NCBI GenBank assembly: GCA_029448655.1
Contig: JACCLO010000006.1
Location: forward strand, 2,294,001 to 2,358,000
Reading direction: 5' to 3'
Source: Wolfiporia cocos
Taxonomy: Eukaryota; Basidiomycota; Agaricomycetes; Polyporales; Phaeolaceae
Length of the DNA: 64,000 nucleotides
Under the pieces are notes generated by a model. That model made no database searches, had not been told where the DNA came from, and worked only from the letters and a program-made list of their open reading frames with translations. Below are positions 22,740-35,184 of the stretch, piece by piece; within the stretch, counting starts at the first letter, position 1; every line of letters starts with the position of its first letter. A program made the translations under genes and the position numbers.

Positions 22740-25700
22740 CTGTCAGCCAAGATGGCTTCAACTTCGTATTCTTCTTGTCCCTTGATGACATCATCAGGTG
22801 GCGGCCGTAAGTAATTAGGTCCGTGCACCCTTGTTTCTTTGAATGGTTTTAGTAAGGCGGCGTGGAATACCGGATGAACTTTCCAGGTCGTTGGTAACTG
22901 CAGCCGGTATGTCGTGGGTCCCATCTTTTCTGTGATAGTGAAGGGTCCTTCCCTCTTTGGTGCCAGCTTGTTAGATTCGTAGGGGATAATTAGGTTCTTT
23001 GCGTCGAGCCAGACCTTGTCCCCTTTCTCAAGCTTCGGCAGTTCCCTGAGGAACCGTCCTGCCATTCTTTTCTGGGCTAATTCATGCGCGATGAATGCCA
23101 TCTTTCGCGCCTCTTTGATCTTCTTGATCCTGTCGACAGCTGCCGGGACGTTCCCTACTCGGTCATAGTCTGGGAATCCTCTCAGGATATATCCTAGAAT
23201 TGTTTCAAGTGGCGCAGGTCGGTTTTCAGTTCGTCTGGTGTTGTGTGCAAATTCGACGTCAGGTAGTCGTTGTACCCATTGAAAAGGGTCGTTCATGCAA
23301 TAGATACGAAGGTATACTTCGATTTGTTGATTCATCCTTTCCGTTTGTCCATCTGTCTGGGGGTGGTATGCTGTACTCATCGCTGACTCTGTCCCTTGCA
23401 GTCGGCATAACTCCTTGAAGAGCTTTGATGCGAACTGTGGTCCTCTGTCTGAAATGATTTTTTGGGGGATGCCGTACTGTGAATATATCTTCCGATGGAA
23501 TATTTCTGCAGCCCCTTCGCTCGTGATTGTTTTGTCGCATGGGGTGAGAGAGATGGCCTTGGATAGGCCATGGTCGACAATCACCATCATGGAGTCATAC
23601 TTTCCGACTCTTGGCAGGTTGGTGACAAAATCAACCGAGCACTGTGAGAAGGGGAGGGCGTCTTCCCGTGTCGGTATTGGCTGCAAAGGGGGTTTTAGCG
23701 GATTCCTATCAGGTTTCATCTGTTGACAGATTGCACAGCCCCGGACGTATTCCGCTATCATTGTTCCCATGTCAGGCCACCAAAAGTGGGTTTTAACCTG
23801 TACTGTTGTACCCCAGATCCCAGGGTGTCCGGCCGGGATCGTGTCGTGGTATTTTGAGATGACGTCCCGTCGAAGGCCCTCGTCCCTTGGCACGTACATC
23901 CTGCCCCTGTAGAGCAGTATCCCATCCGTTTGTTGCCATTCATCTGCAGTGGTTCTTGCGGGGAATTCGCCTGTGCCCCCTAGAGCGCGGATCGCCTGTT
24001 CTGCAGATTCGTCTCGATCGTTGGCGTTCTTGATTCGATCAATGATCGGGATCTGGATTGCGTGGACGACGAGTTCGTCTGGAATCATGGTGATTCCCTC
24101 GTTGTCTTCGTTGCTTTCATCCAGGTGGTACAACCTGGAAAGCGTGTCGGCCATGACTAATTTCCTTCCGGGGACGTGCTGCAATTTCAGGTCGAATTGC
24201 GAAAGGAATAGATGCCATCTCGCTTGTCGCCAATTTAGGCGCTGTGCGCTTCTCCAGTACGTCAGGTTCTGATGATCGCTTCGGATCAAGATCCGATGCG
24301 GTGCTCCTTCCAACAGGTGCCGCCATTCTTCTAATGCTCGGACTATTCCGAGTAGTTTGCGATCGTAGATTTCGTAGTTCCGTTCAGTTGATGTCAGGGA
24401 TTGTGAGAGATATCCCACCGGTCGTTCGCGCCCTGTTTCATCTATCTGTTTCAGTACTGCTCCTGTGGCGAACTGAGATGCGTCTGTTTCGAGGATGAAC
24501 GGTTTCTCCTTGTCTGGTGTTCCCAGTGCGGGCGCCGTCGTGAATGCTTTCTTCATGAATTCGAATACTTTCTGTTCTTTCTCCGTCCATTGGAACCCTG
24601 TCCCTGTGACCATTTTTGTGAGGTCTACCAAGGGTCGGGCGTGCGTAGAGTAGTGATCGATAAATTTCCGATAGAAGTTCGCAAATCCTAGGAAGGATCT
24701 GACTTCTTTGAGATTTCGGGGAGTTGGCCATTCTTTAATCCCATTGAGTTTCGCTGGGTCCATCTGGATATTTCCTGGGGTGATGACTAGTCCCAGAAAT
24801 TCGACTCTGTCGACACCGAAAGCGCATTTCTCGGGTTTCACGAAGAGGTGGTTATCCACCAATCTCTGAAGGATCCGCCGTTCCCGTTCCTTGTGTACTT
24901 TCTCGTCTTCTGAGAAAATGAGGATGTCGTCCATATAAACAAGCACCCATCCTTCGAGGATTTCTTCTTTCAGGATTTCGTTCATCATTGCCTGAAAGGT
25001 CCCGGGTGCATTGCACAATCCGAAAAACATAACCGTGGGCTCGTACAACCCTCGGTTTGTTTTGAAAGCCGCTTTCCATTCGTCTCCCTTTTTGATTCGC
25101 ACGTTGTTGTATCCCGCTCGGAGGTCCATTTTTGTGAAGATCTTTGCTCCTTTTAGCTTTTCCAGGAGCTCTGAGATCAGTGGCAAGGGATAGACGTTCT
25201 TTATCGTTCCTTCGTTCAGATATCGATAATCTTGACAGGGTCGTAGGCCGCTGTCTTTCTTTGGGACGAAAAAGAATGGTGACGCCATCGGGGATTTTGA
25301 AGGGACTATGAATCCCTTGGCCAAGTTTTCTTTTAGGAATTCGTCCAACGCCTGTTGCTCTTTAGGCGAGAGTGCATAGACTTTGCAGTCTTTCGGCACG
25401 AAATCGGGTTTTAACTCGATTGCGTGGTCCCATGGTCTCGACGGGGGGAACGCTGCTGCGGACTCCTTACTGAACACCTTGGCGAAGTCCAGTAGGTGTT
25501 TCGGGACCATCTCCTCAATCGTTCGTTCTGGTTCGGGGGTTTTTTGTGCGAATTCCTGGGATTTTGTCAGCGCTTTCCTGACAGCGTTGATGATTTGTAT
25601 CTTTGTTCGGAACTTCCTTCGCGTCTCCCCTTTCTTTCCTATGATCCTAGGGTTATCTTTTGCGAAGCGTCGGATCGCTTCGTATTCTTCGGGAGTATAG

Positions 25701-26520
25701 AGCCGCTGCGCTATTTCTTCTGGCTGATCCGTGGATCCGAACCCTTTCTCCCCTTGTTCTGTTTCCTCTAGGTCTTCGACCTCTAAGATGTCGGGGGTGA
25801 GGTGTTGTTCGAAAATTATCTGGGCTATTCGCATGCCCGGGATAATTCTATGCGCTTTGTCTGAGTAGTTGAAGACGATGGCTCCAACATCTCCTCGGTA
25901 GTCCGAATCTATGATTCCGGCTTGTACTACCAATCCGTGTCTGAGGGTGTTGCCTGATCGTCCGGCCAGCCTTCCATACGATCCCTTCGGGATCTTCATT
26001 TTTACTCCTGTGGAGACGAGTTTCCATCCTCCGGCGGGAATCTCGGTTTCTTCTGCGGCGTAAAGGTCATACCCCACAGCTTCTTGGGTTCCCTTGTTGG
26101 AATTTTTCCTTCTGGGGCAACTACCATCTCCACCGTATCCATTCGGATTGTGGCTTCCTGTTTCTTTTCTTCTGCCCCTAGTATTGATCGTACATCGACT
26201 GTTTGGTCCTTCCAGTCGATTGTGGGGTTTTCGTCTTTCAGCCATCCATACCCTAGAATCATATTTTCTGTTCCGATTGATCCTACGAGGAATCGGACTT
26301 TTCGCGTTTTCTGGGTCTTCGGATATCGTAGTAGTATGGTAGCTTCTCGGTCTATTCGCCCATCTTTGTTTTCTGTTCCGTCAACATTTTTGACGATGAT
26401 CGGGTTCTTCAAGGGTTGCGTGGGCACCTTGTATTTTTCTACCACTCTGCTGTGAATCAGGTTCGACATTGCTCCTGAGTCGATTAGTGCATTGCACTTC
26501 ACGGGTTTTGCCAGCGTCAT
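22232..26520 (-). pseudogene. pol: gypsy pol, minus copy, 1-bp deletion between protease and dUTPase
   Basis: The protease part begins at the ATG at 26520. A GGG run at 26091-26093, against GGGG in the other copy, shifts the frame after codon 142, so protease runs into a short out-of-frame tail ending at 26002. Downstream, dUTPase, RT (YMDD), RNase H, integrase and chromodomain remain open to 22232. Unless ribosomes slip back, no complete pol is made from this copy. Confidence 0.85.
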
Positions 26521-26609
26521 GATTACCGGGATGAAGAGGGATCGATTCTTCTCGAACGAGGTAATTAAATGCGCTGCTTTTTCGGAGGGTAAGACCGTGG
26601 GCTTCCCTC

Positions 26610-28442
26610 CTAGGCAAAATCCTGTTCTTCTACGAGCTGTGCTAGGAGCTCGGGGTTCTTGGCTTTCAGGGCCCTAATTGCTGTGACCGCTCTGTTAGCG
26701 GTGATATATTCAGTCTCTTCCTCAGAGACTTCTTCAATGCGAGCTTCTTGCTCGGCTTCTTCTTCTTCGGTCTTTCGAGTAGTCCGCCTAGGGCGGGCTG
26801 GCTTCCTCGGCCTCTTCGGGCAGTCTCGCGACATATGCCCTGGCTGATGACAGGTGAAACATTTTCCCTTCTTGATGTGATCGTCCCTTTCCTGGGTGGT
26901 CATTCGATCTACATCCATCGCATTCGGATCTTTCGGTGCGGTTGTCTGTGGGGCACTAGTGCGTCCGTTATTCTGGTTTGAGGCTTGCCAAGCCTTTTTC
27001 TTGACAAACGGTTTGTCCCGTTTCAAGAATATCTTGTATGTATTTTCATAATATGAGGCAGCGGACTGCCATTCATCGATGGTCGCTGGTAGTGGCCGAA
27101 CGCCGATGATGTATCGGGTCGTATGTTCAGGTAACCCTTTCTCGAAGAGGGTTATGAGCAACGCGTTTCCGTCCGCGCTGTATCGATCGTACTGGGCCTT
27201 TCCGGCCAAGTTGTTGAACTCGGTGATATAATCATCGATGTCCTTCTTGTCCTGGGTTACGTCCAGGATTTTCTTCCACGCCTTCTGTACCTCTTCGATG
27301 GCTCCGAAGGCTTTCTGGAAGTCTGCATCAAACTGTGCAAGACTGGGCGGGAAGAATCGTTTCGTCTGGGGGTTCGTATAAACCCGGTGATAATTCTGTT
27401 TCCATTGGCCCGTTTTCCCCTTGTTCGAAATATAAGAGAGGATAAAGATCACTCTCTGAACGTCGTTCTGGAATGACGTTTCGTACATCGTAAACCAGGA
27501 ATTGCACTGGTTTATGAAGTTCTGCATGTCGGATCGTTCCCCGTCAAATACGTCTGGGGGATTGATTTTTATCATTGGGGGTCGATAGTACGGGTTCGGC
27601 GCCGGAGGTTGAGGCTGCGGCGCATTCGGTGGTGGAGGCCCTCCTGGGGGTCCTCCTCCTCCCGGGTTTCCTCCACCCGGGTTTCCTCCGGGGTTCCCTG
27701 GGTTCCCTCCAGGGTTTCCTCCTCCGGGGTTCGCGGGGATTCCTCCTCCGAGTCCTCCAGGAGGAGGGGCATTCCCTCCTCCGAGTCCGAAGTTTCCTCC
27801 CAGTCCTCCTCCACTTGTACCTGCAGCGGTTCGTCCAAATAGGCCTGAAGGCCATGTTCCTGGGTTTGTTGTTCCCATTCCTCCGCTTGGGCTAGTCCAA
27901 GACGGATTTCCTCCGCTACCCATTCCGGGTGCGTTCTGTGGGGGGCTTCCAAAGAGATTTGCTCCTCCAGCCATAGACCCAATCCCACTCTGCGCAAAAG
28001 CAGATATAAATCCTGGAGGGTCCTGTCCTCTGGTCTGGCTGTTATCTGTTCCTGTAAAGTTTCCAGGATTTCTCCCATCATCTCCGATGCGCTCAACTCC
28101 TGCCATTCCTGTGGCGCCCGAAGGCTGATTCGTATTTCCATCGGCATCGAAGGTTCTGTTGATGGTTTCGGTTTCGGTCAACGTCGCGGTTGACATCGGA
28201 GGGATTTCTCCGAATCGTTCGAACGCTTCACGCGTTATTTCCCAAGCGGTCGTTCCTGCGGAGGGGTATACTTGTACCCACTTCGATGCCCTATCTTCTC
28301 TTGGAATGACAACAATTCCTCCGTTGTTACGGAAGGCTCCAATGGTGTCAGTCCACTCGTATCGGTTGAGTCTGAAGACTCCCTGAATGTCCTCGGGCAA
28401 GAGTTCAATCAGTCGTGCTGGGAATTCTGGTCCAAATATCAT
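26610..28442 (-). CDS. gag: gypsy gag, minus copy (610 aa)
   Basis: Intact and, as read, identical to the plus-copy protein: Gly/Pro/Asn-rich centre, a capsid-like Ty3-type domain (PPDVFDGERSDMQNFINQC...) and one CCHC knuckle CFTCHQPGHMSRDC near residue 528. Forms the virus-like particle core in this family. Confidence 0.9.
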   Translation of the reverse strand: MIFGPEFPARLIELLPEDIQGVFRLNRYEWTDTIGAFRNNGGIVVIPREDRASKWVQVYPSAGTTAWEITREAFERFGEIPPMSTATLTETETINRTFDADGNTNQPSGATGMAGVERIGDDGRNPGNFTGTDNSQTRGQDPPGFISAFAQSGIGSMAGGANLFGSPPQNAPGMGSGGNPSWTSPSGGMGTTNPGTWPSGLFGRTAAGTSGGGLGGNFGLGGGNAPPPGGLGGGIPANPGGGNPGGNPGNPGGNPGGGNPGGGGPPGGPPPPNAPQPQPPAPNPYYRPPMIKINPPDVFDGERSDMQNFINQCNSWFTMYETSFQNDVQRVIFILSYISNKGKTGQWKQNYHRVYTNPQTKRFFPPSLAQFDADFQKAFGAIEEVQKAWKKILDVTQDKKDIDDYITEFNNLAGKAQYDRYSADGNALLITLFEKGLPEHTTRYIIGVRPLPATIDEWQSAASYYENTYKIFLKRDKPFVKKKAWQASNQNNGRTSAPQTTAPKDPNAMDVDRMTTQERDDHIKKGKCFTCHQPGHMSRDCPKRPRKPARPRRTTRKTEEEEAEQEARIEEVSEEETEYITANRAVTAIRALKAKNPELLAQLVEEQDFA

Positions 28443-28476
28443 GTGCCCTTACACCGGGGTAGGTGAGGGTGTGATA

Positions 28477-28487
28477 AGCTCGACCTT
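28477..28487 (-). promoter_or_regulatory. Primer-binding site (self-priming type), minus copy
   Basis: One base inside the 5' LTR. In element orientation AAGGTCGAGCT, the exact complement of AGCTCGACCTT at the predicted transcript start. No TGG-starting tRNA site is present. Confidence 0.65.
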
Positions 28488-28488
28488 C

Positions 28489-29198
28489 TGTTACGGGTCG
28501 AATACCCGTTCGTATATTCGAGTCGCAAATATAGATCGTTCTTCTGCACGTGGGCGTATAGCCGTATGCAAGGCAAATGCTCGTTAGATGCCTTCAAGTC
28601 CTAGGTGAAGTTCCTAGGAGATCGTATAATATCCAATACGCGTTAGAGGATATAATCTGTTCAGGTGCGAGTCTTAATAGAATATAAGACTCGCCTAAGT
28701 CCGAGAAGTCAGCGTGCACTTCGAGGACTTAGTCGTTCGGTTGCTCGAGCGAGAAATACTGAGCGTAGTTTCCTACGTTTGAGAACGAGTATAAGACTTC
28801 TTGTTTGTACAACAAGGTCGAGCTGAAGAGCCTCGACAGTAAGTACATGAGTTTATATACTACGTTAGGTTTCAGGGGTCAAGTCTGTCCCAGATGTCAC
28901 CGATACTATCTACGCTATAGTCCCAAACGTCTGATAAGTATGGAGTGATATATCTGAGACGATAGATAGGAATGATGGCGGTTGAACGCCATCTGTCAGC
29001 TAATAAACGATGCACATGAAACGGTGGCAGGGTTGGATCTGCCAAAGATGAAACGAGCCCTATTGACTAGTACAACTGGGGATGCGCCCAGTAGAGTCAC
29101 GAGTAGCCAGGGCAGTTGGTTGTGCAACAAGTCCCTGTATCGTATTCACCCAGTGGTGAGTTATGCCAGCGTTCAAAAAATTCAAAATAACCGTAACA
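28489..29198 (-). repeat. 5' LTR, gypsy minus copy
   Basis: 710 bp; appears identical to both LTRs of the plus copy. Confidence 0.95.
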
Positions 29199-29504
29199 TG
29201 TACAGGATACAACCGAGACCGAAGGAAGGCTCGATGATGTTAAGCTAAGCACTCACCTTTCTCATATGCGCTTAGATATGTGCAAGACAGTAGTCTAGCC
29301 AAGGCATCTAAACGAGGAACATGTAGATGCGCGCGAGGAAGCATTGATACTAGCTTCTTCCGTTGGGTGTTCCGGTCAGTAGAGTTTCAGTCAATTATCT
29401 TAATCTGCCAACTGCCCTTCGCTTAAGAAATTGCAGTTGCGAGCTAGGTTTGCATGCAGATTAATCTGCTAACTGCGGCAGATTAATCTACTGCGACAAT
29501 AAAA

Positions 29505-29591
29505 TGGCACATCCCGGACTCGAACCAAGGACCTTAACGCAGATGAGAATAACAGCATCGCAGCATAATTAGCCAACTGAGCTACGGTGCA
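29505..29591 (-). ncRNA. tRNA-like unit, left end of copy A
   Basis: Minus strand: A box TAGCTCAGTTGGC (29572-29584), B box GGTTCGAGTCC (29516-29526, canonical), then TTTT at the 3' side. The anticodon region is long, as if an intron or filler is present; acceptor pairing is poor. Confidence 0.65.
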
Positions 29592-29880
29592 ACTGGTGGT
29601 GCCCCCATTTTAAGCAATATATAGAGTATTTTGTAAACTTCATTTTCGCAGTTTAACATCTTCCATAACACAAATACAAATGAATCTGCCTCTAAAGACC
29701 TGTGATTCCAGTGTATTCAGCTTTCCCATGGTGAGTTGCTCCAGGTCAAGCATGGTGAATCAAGCTACCACTATCATTGATTTCTGTATGCTTGTTGTAG
29801 CAGTTAGTTGCCTTGATGATTTGCGAAAATTGTGTGTAAAATTTGTGTTATATATATTTTAATTGGTCAATGGTACCTGT

Positions 29881-29968
29881 TGCCACAATGGCTCAGTCGG
29901 CTAATTATGCTGCGATGCTGTTATTCTCAGTTGCGCTAAGGTCTTTGGTTCGAGTCCGGGATGTGCCA
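29881..29968 (+). ncRNA. tRNA-like unit, right end of copy A
   Basis: Plus strand: A box TGGCTCAGTCGGC near 29889, B box GGTTCGAGTCC at 29948-29958, then TTTT at 29969. Nearly identical to the left unit in inverted orientation. Confidence 0.65.
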
Positions 29969-30103
29969 TTTTATTGTCGCAGTAGATTAATCTGCCGCAG
30001 TTAGCAGATTAATCTGCGTGCAAACCTAGCTCGCAACTGCGATTTCTTAAGCAAAGGGCAGTTGGCAGATTAAGATAATTGACTGAAGTCCCTCCCGGTC
30101 AGT

Positions 30104-30374
30104 TAGCATTCCGTTGGGCATTCCGAGATGTGGTCAGGTGCTATCTCCTATAGTCAGATACTCTCAGCGACAAGTTAAGGTTGGAACGCGGAAAAAGCAA
30201 CCGGATATGAGAGGGAGTTGTTAGGGAGTTGTGAAGCCGTCGTACATGTGCGCGAGAAAGTGGCTAACTCAAGAAGAAACACGTGCTTGATGCGTCTGTG
30301 GCATCCGGCGCTTGCAGTTATCCATGACCCTTTACTCGATTATGCACCTTGTTTTCTGGACTATCTTTCCATAC
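30104..30374. other. Gene-free stretch before the transposase
   Basis: No feature beyond a possible promoter region for the Plavaka gene. Confidence 0.3.
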
Positions 30375-33300
30375 ATGGCTCTACGTTGCATTGACTGTGG
30401 CAGAGAAGACTTCTACAACAAGCATGGTCTTGAGAGACACCAAGGCAAGTGCCCGAAAAGTGGTAGAGTCCTCAAGGATGCCATCAAAAAGCGGAAAATG
30501 CGACAAAAAGATGTTACTCAAAGAAAATTGCTGAGAACCGAGGACAGTGGAGGTGTACTAGCACTGCGCGAAGAGCTAAGGTTTGAGGAGGAGATATCTG
30601 AGGTTCGTTGACCAATTAATTACACACGCAACTAACTCTCGCACAGATGCCAGAAGCATCTTCGTCTACCGCAAATGATACCTTCGTATACTCTATAAGT
30701 AGGACAGGGCGAAAACGTCGAAGACCCACATATCTAGTCGACTGCGTGCCCACAACCGAGGAGGGCGTAGCTCTGCAGGTGCCTGGAGCGGTTACTCGAC
30801 TAGACATTTCCCCGCCCACATCCCCTGCTCACGCAAATGTCCCGGATTCTACTTCAACAACTCCCGAAAATAGCACCGTAGATTCGTCAAGTACATCCTC
30901 ATGCTATGATACAAAACCTGACAGGTTTGGTATCTTCCAACGATATTCCGCGACCCCAAAGCATATTCCCCCAGATGCGTCGTCACTAAGCGACTTGTGC
31001 GACTCTCCTGTACTTCAGAATCCAAACCACGGTGCTGCATTATCTGTGTGACGTGTGGGTCCCCCAAATGCGCGCGATGCGCACAATCCATTTCATCCAT
31101 TCTCGAACTCCTCTGTGTATAGGTTCATGAAGTGGGATCTCGATTCATCTGGTGCCATGTCAAGGAGCAAGTCACAGAGCCTTCTAGACAACGTCCTGTT
31201 TGCTCCTGATTTTGAGCTGTCTGACTTGAGAGGGCTGAATGTTGGACGAGAATGGGAATGGGTTGAATCCTCAGAAACCAGCGACCCAGAATCTTCCGCT
31301 GCAGATGGATAGAATAAAAACTCTGTCATGGTCAGACTGCCAAAAGAGAAGGAAAAATGGGCCGACGAGAGCGAAGCGCCGCAACTGGAGGTTCCGGATG
31401 TATACCATCGTAGCCTTCTGGATATTATTAAGACAGTCTGCCGAGATCCTGAGGCAAGCTCCTACCAGTGGATCCCTTACAAGCAGTTCTGGAGACGACC
31501 GAAGAATTCTTCCGACGGGACGGTTGATGAGGAGTCGGCAGAAGTGGACGACATCCGTGTTTACTCAGAACTGTTCAACTCTGATGCTATGCTCCTGGAG
31601 TACGAGAAAATACACTCCCAACCTCCTGACCCAAATGATCCTGCGGATACCGAAGTTGCAATTGTGCCGATCATGCTATGGTCAGATTCTACTCACCTCA
31701 ACAGCTTTGGTTCCGCTTCTCTGTGGCCCATCTACGCATTTTTCGGTTTTATTACATACGCAACAAGCCCACTTCCTTTTGCGCACATCACCTCGCCTAT
31801 GTGCTATCTGTAAGTATTCGCTTTTTCTGTCTATCGTGTATTTTATTAATGTGGTCATATCTCAGCTTCCTGACTTCATCCAAGATAGATATCAATCACT
31901 TTACAACACAGCTGCAACCGTCGACGTACTACGATTTTGCAAACGTGAGCTCATGAATGCCATATGGCTGCTCATCCTCAATCCAGAGTTCATGAAGGCA
32001 TATGAACATGGCATTTTAGAAAAATGTGGTGATGGTATATTACGCTGCCTATTCCCTCGATTTTTCACATATTCAGCTGATTATCCTGAGAAGTAAGGAC
32101 TGAAGTTTACAATTGATCGTGTCTCGTATACTAATATGAATTGATTACAGGATATTACTTGCGTGCATTCGCTACCTGGCTCAATGCCCTTGCCCGCGCT
32201 GCCTGATACAAAAGGCAGATATTTCTGAGATGGGCACGCCTGCAGACATGGAGTGTCGAAATATACTTCGCGTCGACACTACTTCTATTCAGAATTTGAT
32301 CAATGGCGCGAGGAGGCCAGTATTCAGGAAAGGGTTTGCGCTTAATAGCAAGAAAATTACCAAGATTCTCGACCCAAAATCACTGGTGACGACTAGGGTG
32401 AGCGATGCGATGACCATAAAAAATTACATGCTCATGGGTGTCTAGAGTGCATTTTCTCAACGACTTTCAAAGTTTGGCTTCAACTTCTACTCAATGTTTG
32501 TGCCTGACCTTCTGCATGAATTTGAGCTTGGTGTGTGGAAGGCTGTATTCACACATCTACTGCGTATTTTGTATGCAGAAGGCAAAGACAGAATCCAAAT
32601 TTTGAACAAAAGGTACGGAATTTATGGTCGTTGTATGAATATGCTCAAGTATACAACCTAGGTTCCGCCTTGTACCCACATTCGGCCGCGACACAATTCG
32701 TCGTTTCACGAACAATGTGTCTGCAATGAAGCAGCTGGCTGCAAGGGACTTTGAAGATATTTTACAGGTGTGTTACAAAATATGTTATTTGTATTTCCTC
32801 GCTCACCCCCGCTCTAGTGCATCATTCCCGTCCTCGATATGTTATTGCCACCAGAACATAACAAAGTGGTCCTCACGTCGCTGTTCGAGCTGGCTACATG
32901 GCACGCCCTTGCGAAACTATGCTTACACACGGAGGATACCCTCATGGTCTTTACTCGCGCGACCGAGTCTCTCGGGGAATCACTCCGTGCATTCGTCAAT
33001 ACTACTTGCAAAGCCTATGATACACAGGAGTTGCCTAAAGAGCATGCTGCTTGCGGCAGGCGTACTGCAGCAATGCGCGAGCAAGGTTCCGTTGTCAGCA
33101 ATAGAAAAAAATCAAGGCGAGGTAAAGGGAAGGGGAAAGCGACAGACACGAACGCCAGTGGTGGAATGGTGAACGAGTTATCGAATGGGCCGAAGATTAA
33201 GAAACTAAATCTGTCAACTTACAGGCTCCATGCGCTCACCGATTATCCGCAGGCCATCCGACAGTTTGGCACGACGGATAATTATAGCACTCAAGTCGTA

Positions 33301-34854
33301 AGTCATTAGTATGTTTTATATTGAGCCGGTCTCATTGTGCTACAGGGTGAACTTGAACATCGCCGTGGCAAGCGATGGTACGCGCACACGAACAAGAACA
33401 AGCACGTCGGTCAGATTGCAAAGCACGAGCGTCGTGCACGGCTGCTTCACCGCATCTCCCAAGACGAGCAGAGACAGGCACATGAGGAGGTGCTGCACGA
33501 GTCCGCGGCGATTGCTGGCAATGCGACATCATCGATTTCCAGGGTGGGTGGTTGCAGCCATTTACGCAGTGGGGTTGCGGCCGTCAAGATGACGACAAAT
33601 ATTCCATTGCCGGAATATTCCTCCCCTTTTGATCACTATCATATGTCTGACTACACCCCAGTTTGGGAGAATATCCCGCGCTGGCTCAAGGCCAACAAAG
33701 ATGACCGCGCCTTTGAGGTGAGCGATTTTGTTTTGAAAATCACAGAATTAACATTTTTGATCATTAGAATTTTATACCTCTCCTAAAAAACCATCTCCTG
33801 TCGCGCTTGATGGGGCGTGAGTTTGACGGTGACGAGAACGAATTCACACCCGAGGAGCACGCAACACTCAAGATTCTCGAGAACAAAATATACTTCCACA
33901 AGGTCGTGCGCGTAAACTACACTACGTACGACATGAGGCGCGACCAGGACATGATCAATCCGAGGACCCACCCGGATGTGATGGTGCTCGCTCATGAGGA
34001 TGATCAGGACCACAATGCGAACACTCACCCATATTGGTACGCACGCGTAATTGGAATATTTCACGTCATGGTGGAGCATACCGGTATATATTCAACATCT
34101 AAAAGACCGCGCCGCATGGATTTTCTCTGGGTGCGCTGGTTTGGATGAGATCTATCAGCTCTAGGGGGGTTTCAGACACGCAGACTCCACCGCATCGGTT
34201 TTGTGCCTGATGACGATAGGAATGCTTTCGGCTTCTTAGACCCTGACAATGTTCTTCGCGCAGCTCATCTCATTCCGGCCTTCGCAGATGGACGTACAGA
34301 TCGCCTTCTCAGTTCATCCGGCGCCCGCCAAATTCATGGTGAAGATGACATGGACTACGAAAATTATTATGTGAACATGTAAGTTGTTTGATATCTCAGT
34401 CTGACATTGGTTAATTGTTCCAAGGCATGTTGACAGGGATATGTTCATGAGATACTTAGGTGGAGGTGTTGGAAACAAGGGGAGCATGTCACAAATTATT
34501 ACCCTACCCCCTGCAAGTCATCCCACCGAGCGTGCACATCCCCCAATTAGTGAGAAGAGAGCCGCTCAACAAAATCTGGAACTCACTTACGAGGCTGAGG
34601 CAAATAACACAGAGGGTGAGGAAGAGGACGACGGCGGTGGGCAGGAGGAGCATGTGGCAGATATGAGGCTCATCGAGGAGGAGCTGGACTATGGGTATCA
34701 AGTCGCCGAGGACGAAGTGGATGAGCAGTGCGAAGACGAAGAGGGAAATGGGGGGGGAAATTACAAAGACGAGGATGGGGATTTGGGTCCTGAGGAGGGC
34801 GGAGTCGACGATCTGGATGACCTGCTCGGCGAGAACAGCTTTGCGCCACTTTGA
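30375..34854 (+). pseudogene. Plavaka-type transposase, multi-exon, decayed
   Basis: Exon 1 (30375-30602) encodes a C2H2 finger (CIDCGREDFYNKHGLERH); exon 2 starts at 30647. About ten further exons follow with GT-AG introns near 31812-31870, 32095-32149, 32399-32444, 32612-32662, 32769-32820, 33297-33345, 33718-33769 and 34381-34425. Diagnostic blocks: IMLWSDSTHLNSFGSASLWP, FTYSADYPEKILLACIRYLA, CPCPRCL, FYSMFVPDLLHEFELGVWK, FGTTDNYSTQ, RVNYTTYDMRRDQD, MDFLWVRWFG and an acidic tail. Lesions: in-frame TGA at 31049, TAG at 31310, TGA at 34146 and a frameshift near 31745. Plavaka transposases cut and paste DNA elements common in mushrooms. It sits close to the right end of the giant TIR element, its likely carrier. 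Confidence 0.85.
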
Positions 34855-35184
34855 GCAATGTAAACGGTTCCTCAGATGTGCTCAGATTTCTGTAGTTTGA
34901 ACGTTCTTAACATTATGTATACCATGAATTTTACACATCATAATTTTACATGATGGTTCCGAGGCCTCTAGGTGCATGCCACATTGTGTGGCATATGCCA
35001 CAGGTTACAGTATATCTACATAGGTAAGCTGCGACTGCTCCTTGCAATTCATATGCCAGCCTGACTACCAAATGACAATTCTATACCAGTCTGATGATTA
35101 GTTTACCAGTCTGGTGATTAATTTCCCAGTCACACATTGAGTTTGTCTGACGCTGATAAGATACCTTCAGAGTGGTGATTGAAT
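34855..35184. repeat. Right subterminal region of the giant element
   Basis: Contains four CCAGTCTG-type words between about 35055 and 35130, plus a GTCTGACGC near 35145 and a hairpin AGAGTGG..CCACTCT near 35170. The same words in inverse lie near 11380-11410. Confidence 0.6.

Larger units (their letters stand above)
20746..29198 (-). mobile_element. Full-length Ty3/gypsy chromovirus, minus copy
   Basis: 8453 bp with 710-bp LTRs at 20746-21455 (3') and 28489-29198 (5'), flanked by a perfect TGTAC duplication (20741-20745 and 29199-29203). The LTRs differ from each other at two positions that I can see (GCG/GCA near 20784 and TGT/CGT near 20899). It matches the plus copy at 36361-44814 nearly base for base; the one coding difference noted is a 1-bp deletion in a G run of pol at 26091. 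Recent insertion. Confidence 0.95.
29381..30094 (+). mobile_element. hAT-like element with two outward tRNA-like units (copy A)
   Basis: Starts TAGAGTTTCAGTCAATTATC if the T at 29380 is counted, ends GATAATTGACTGAAGTCCCTC, flanked by the 8-bp duplication CCGGTCAG (29372-29379 and 30095-30102). The terminal inverted repeats are over 200 bp long and include palindromes AGATTAATCT and a tRNA-like unit on each side. The 280-bp centre has no coding content. Confidence 0.8.

Noticed and set aside
27544..28147. Long alternative frames overlapping gag in both gypsy copies
   Set aside because: They arise from the GGA-rich repeats of the gag linker and lack independent features.
29505..29591. Host tRNA genes
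   Set aside because: A and B boxes are good, but acceptor stems do not pair well, anticodon regions are overlong, and each unit occurs at a fixed place within a mobile element; reported as tRNA-like instead.
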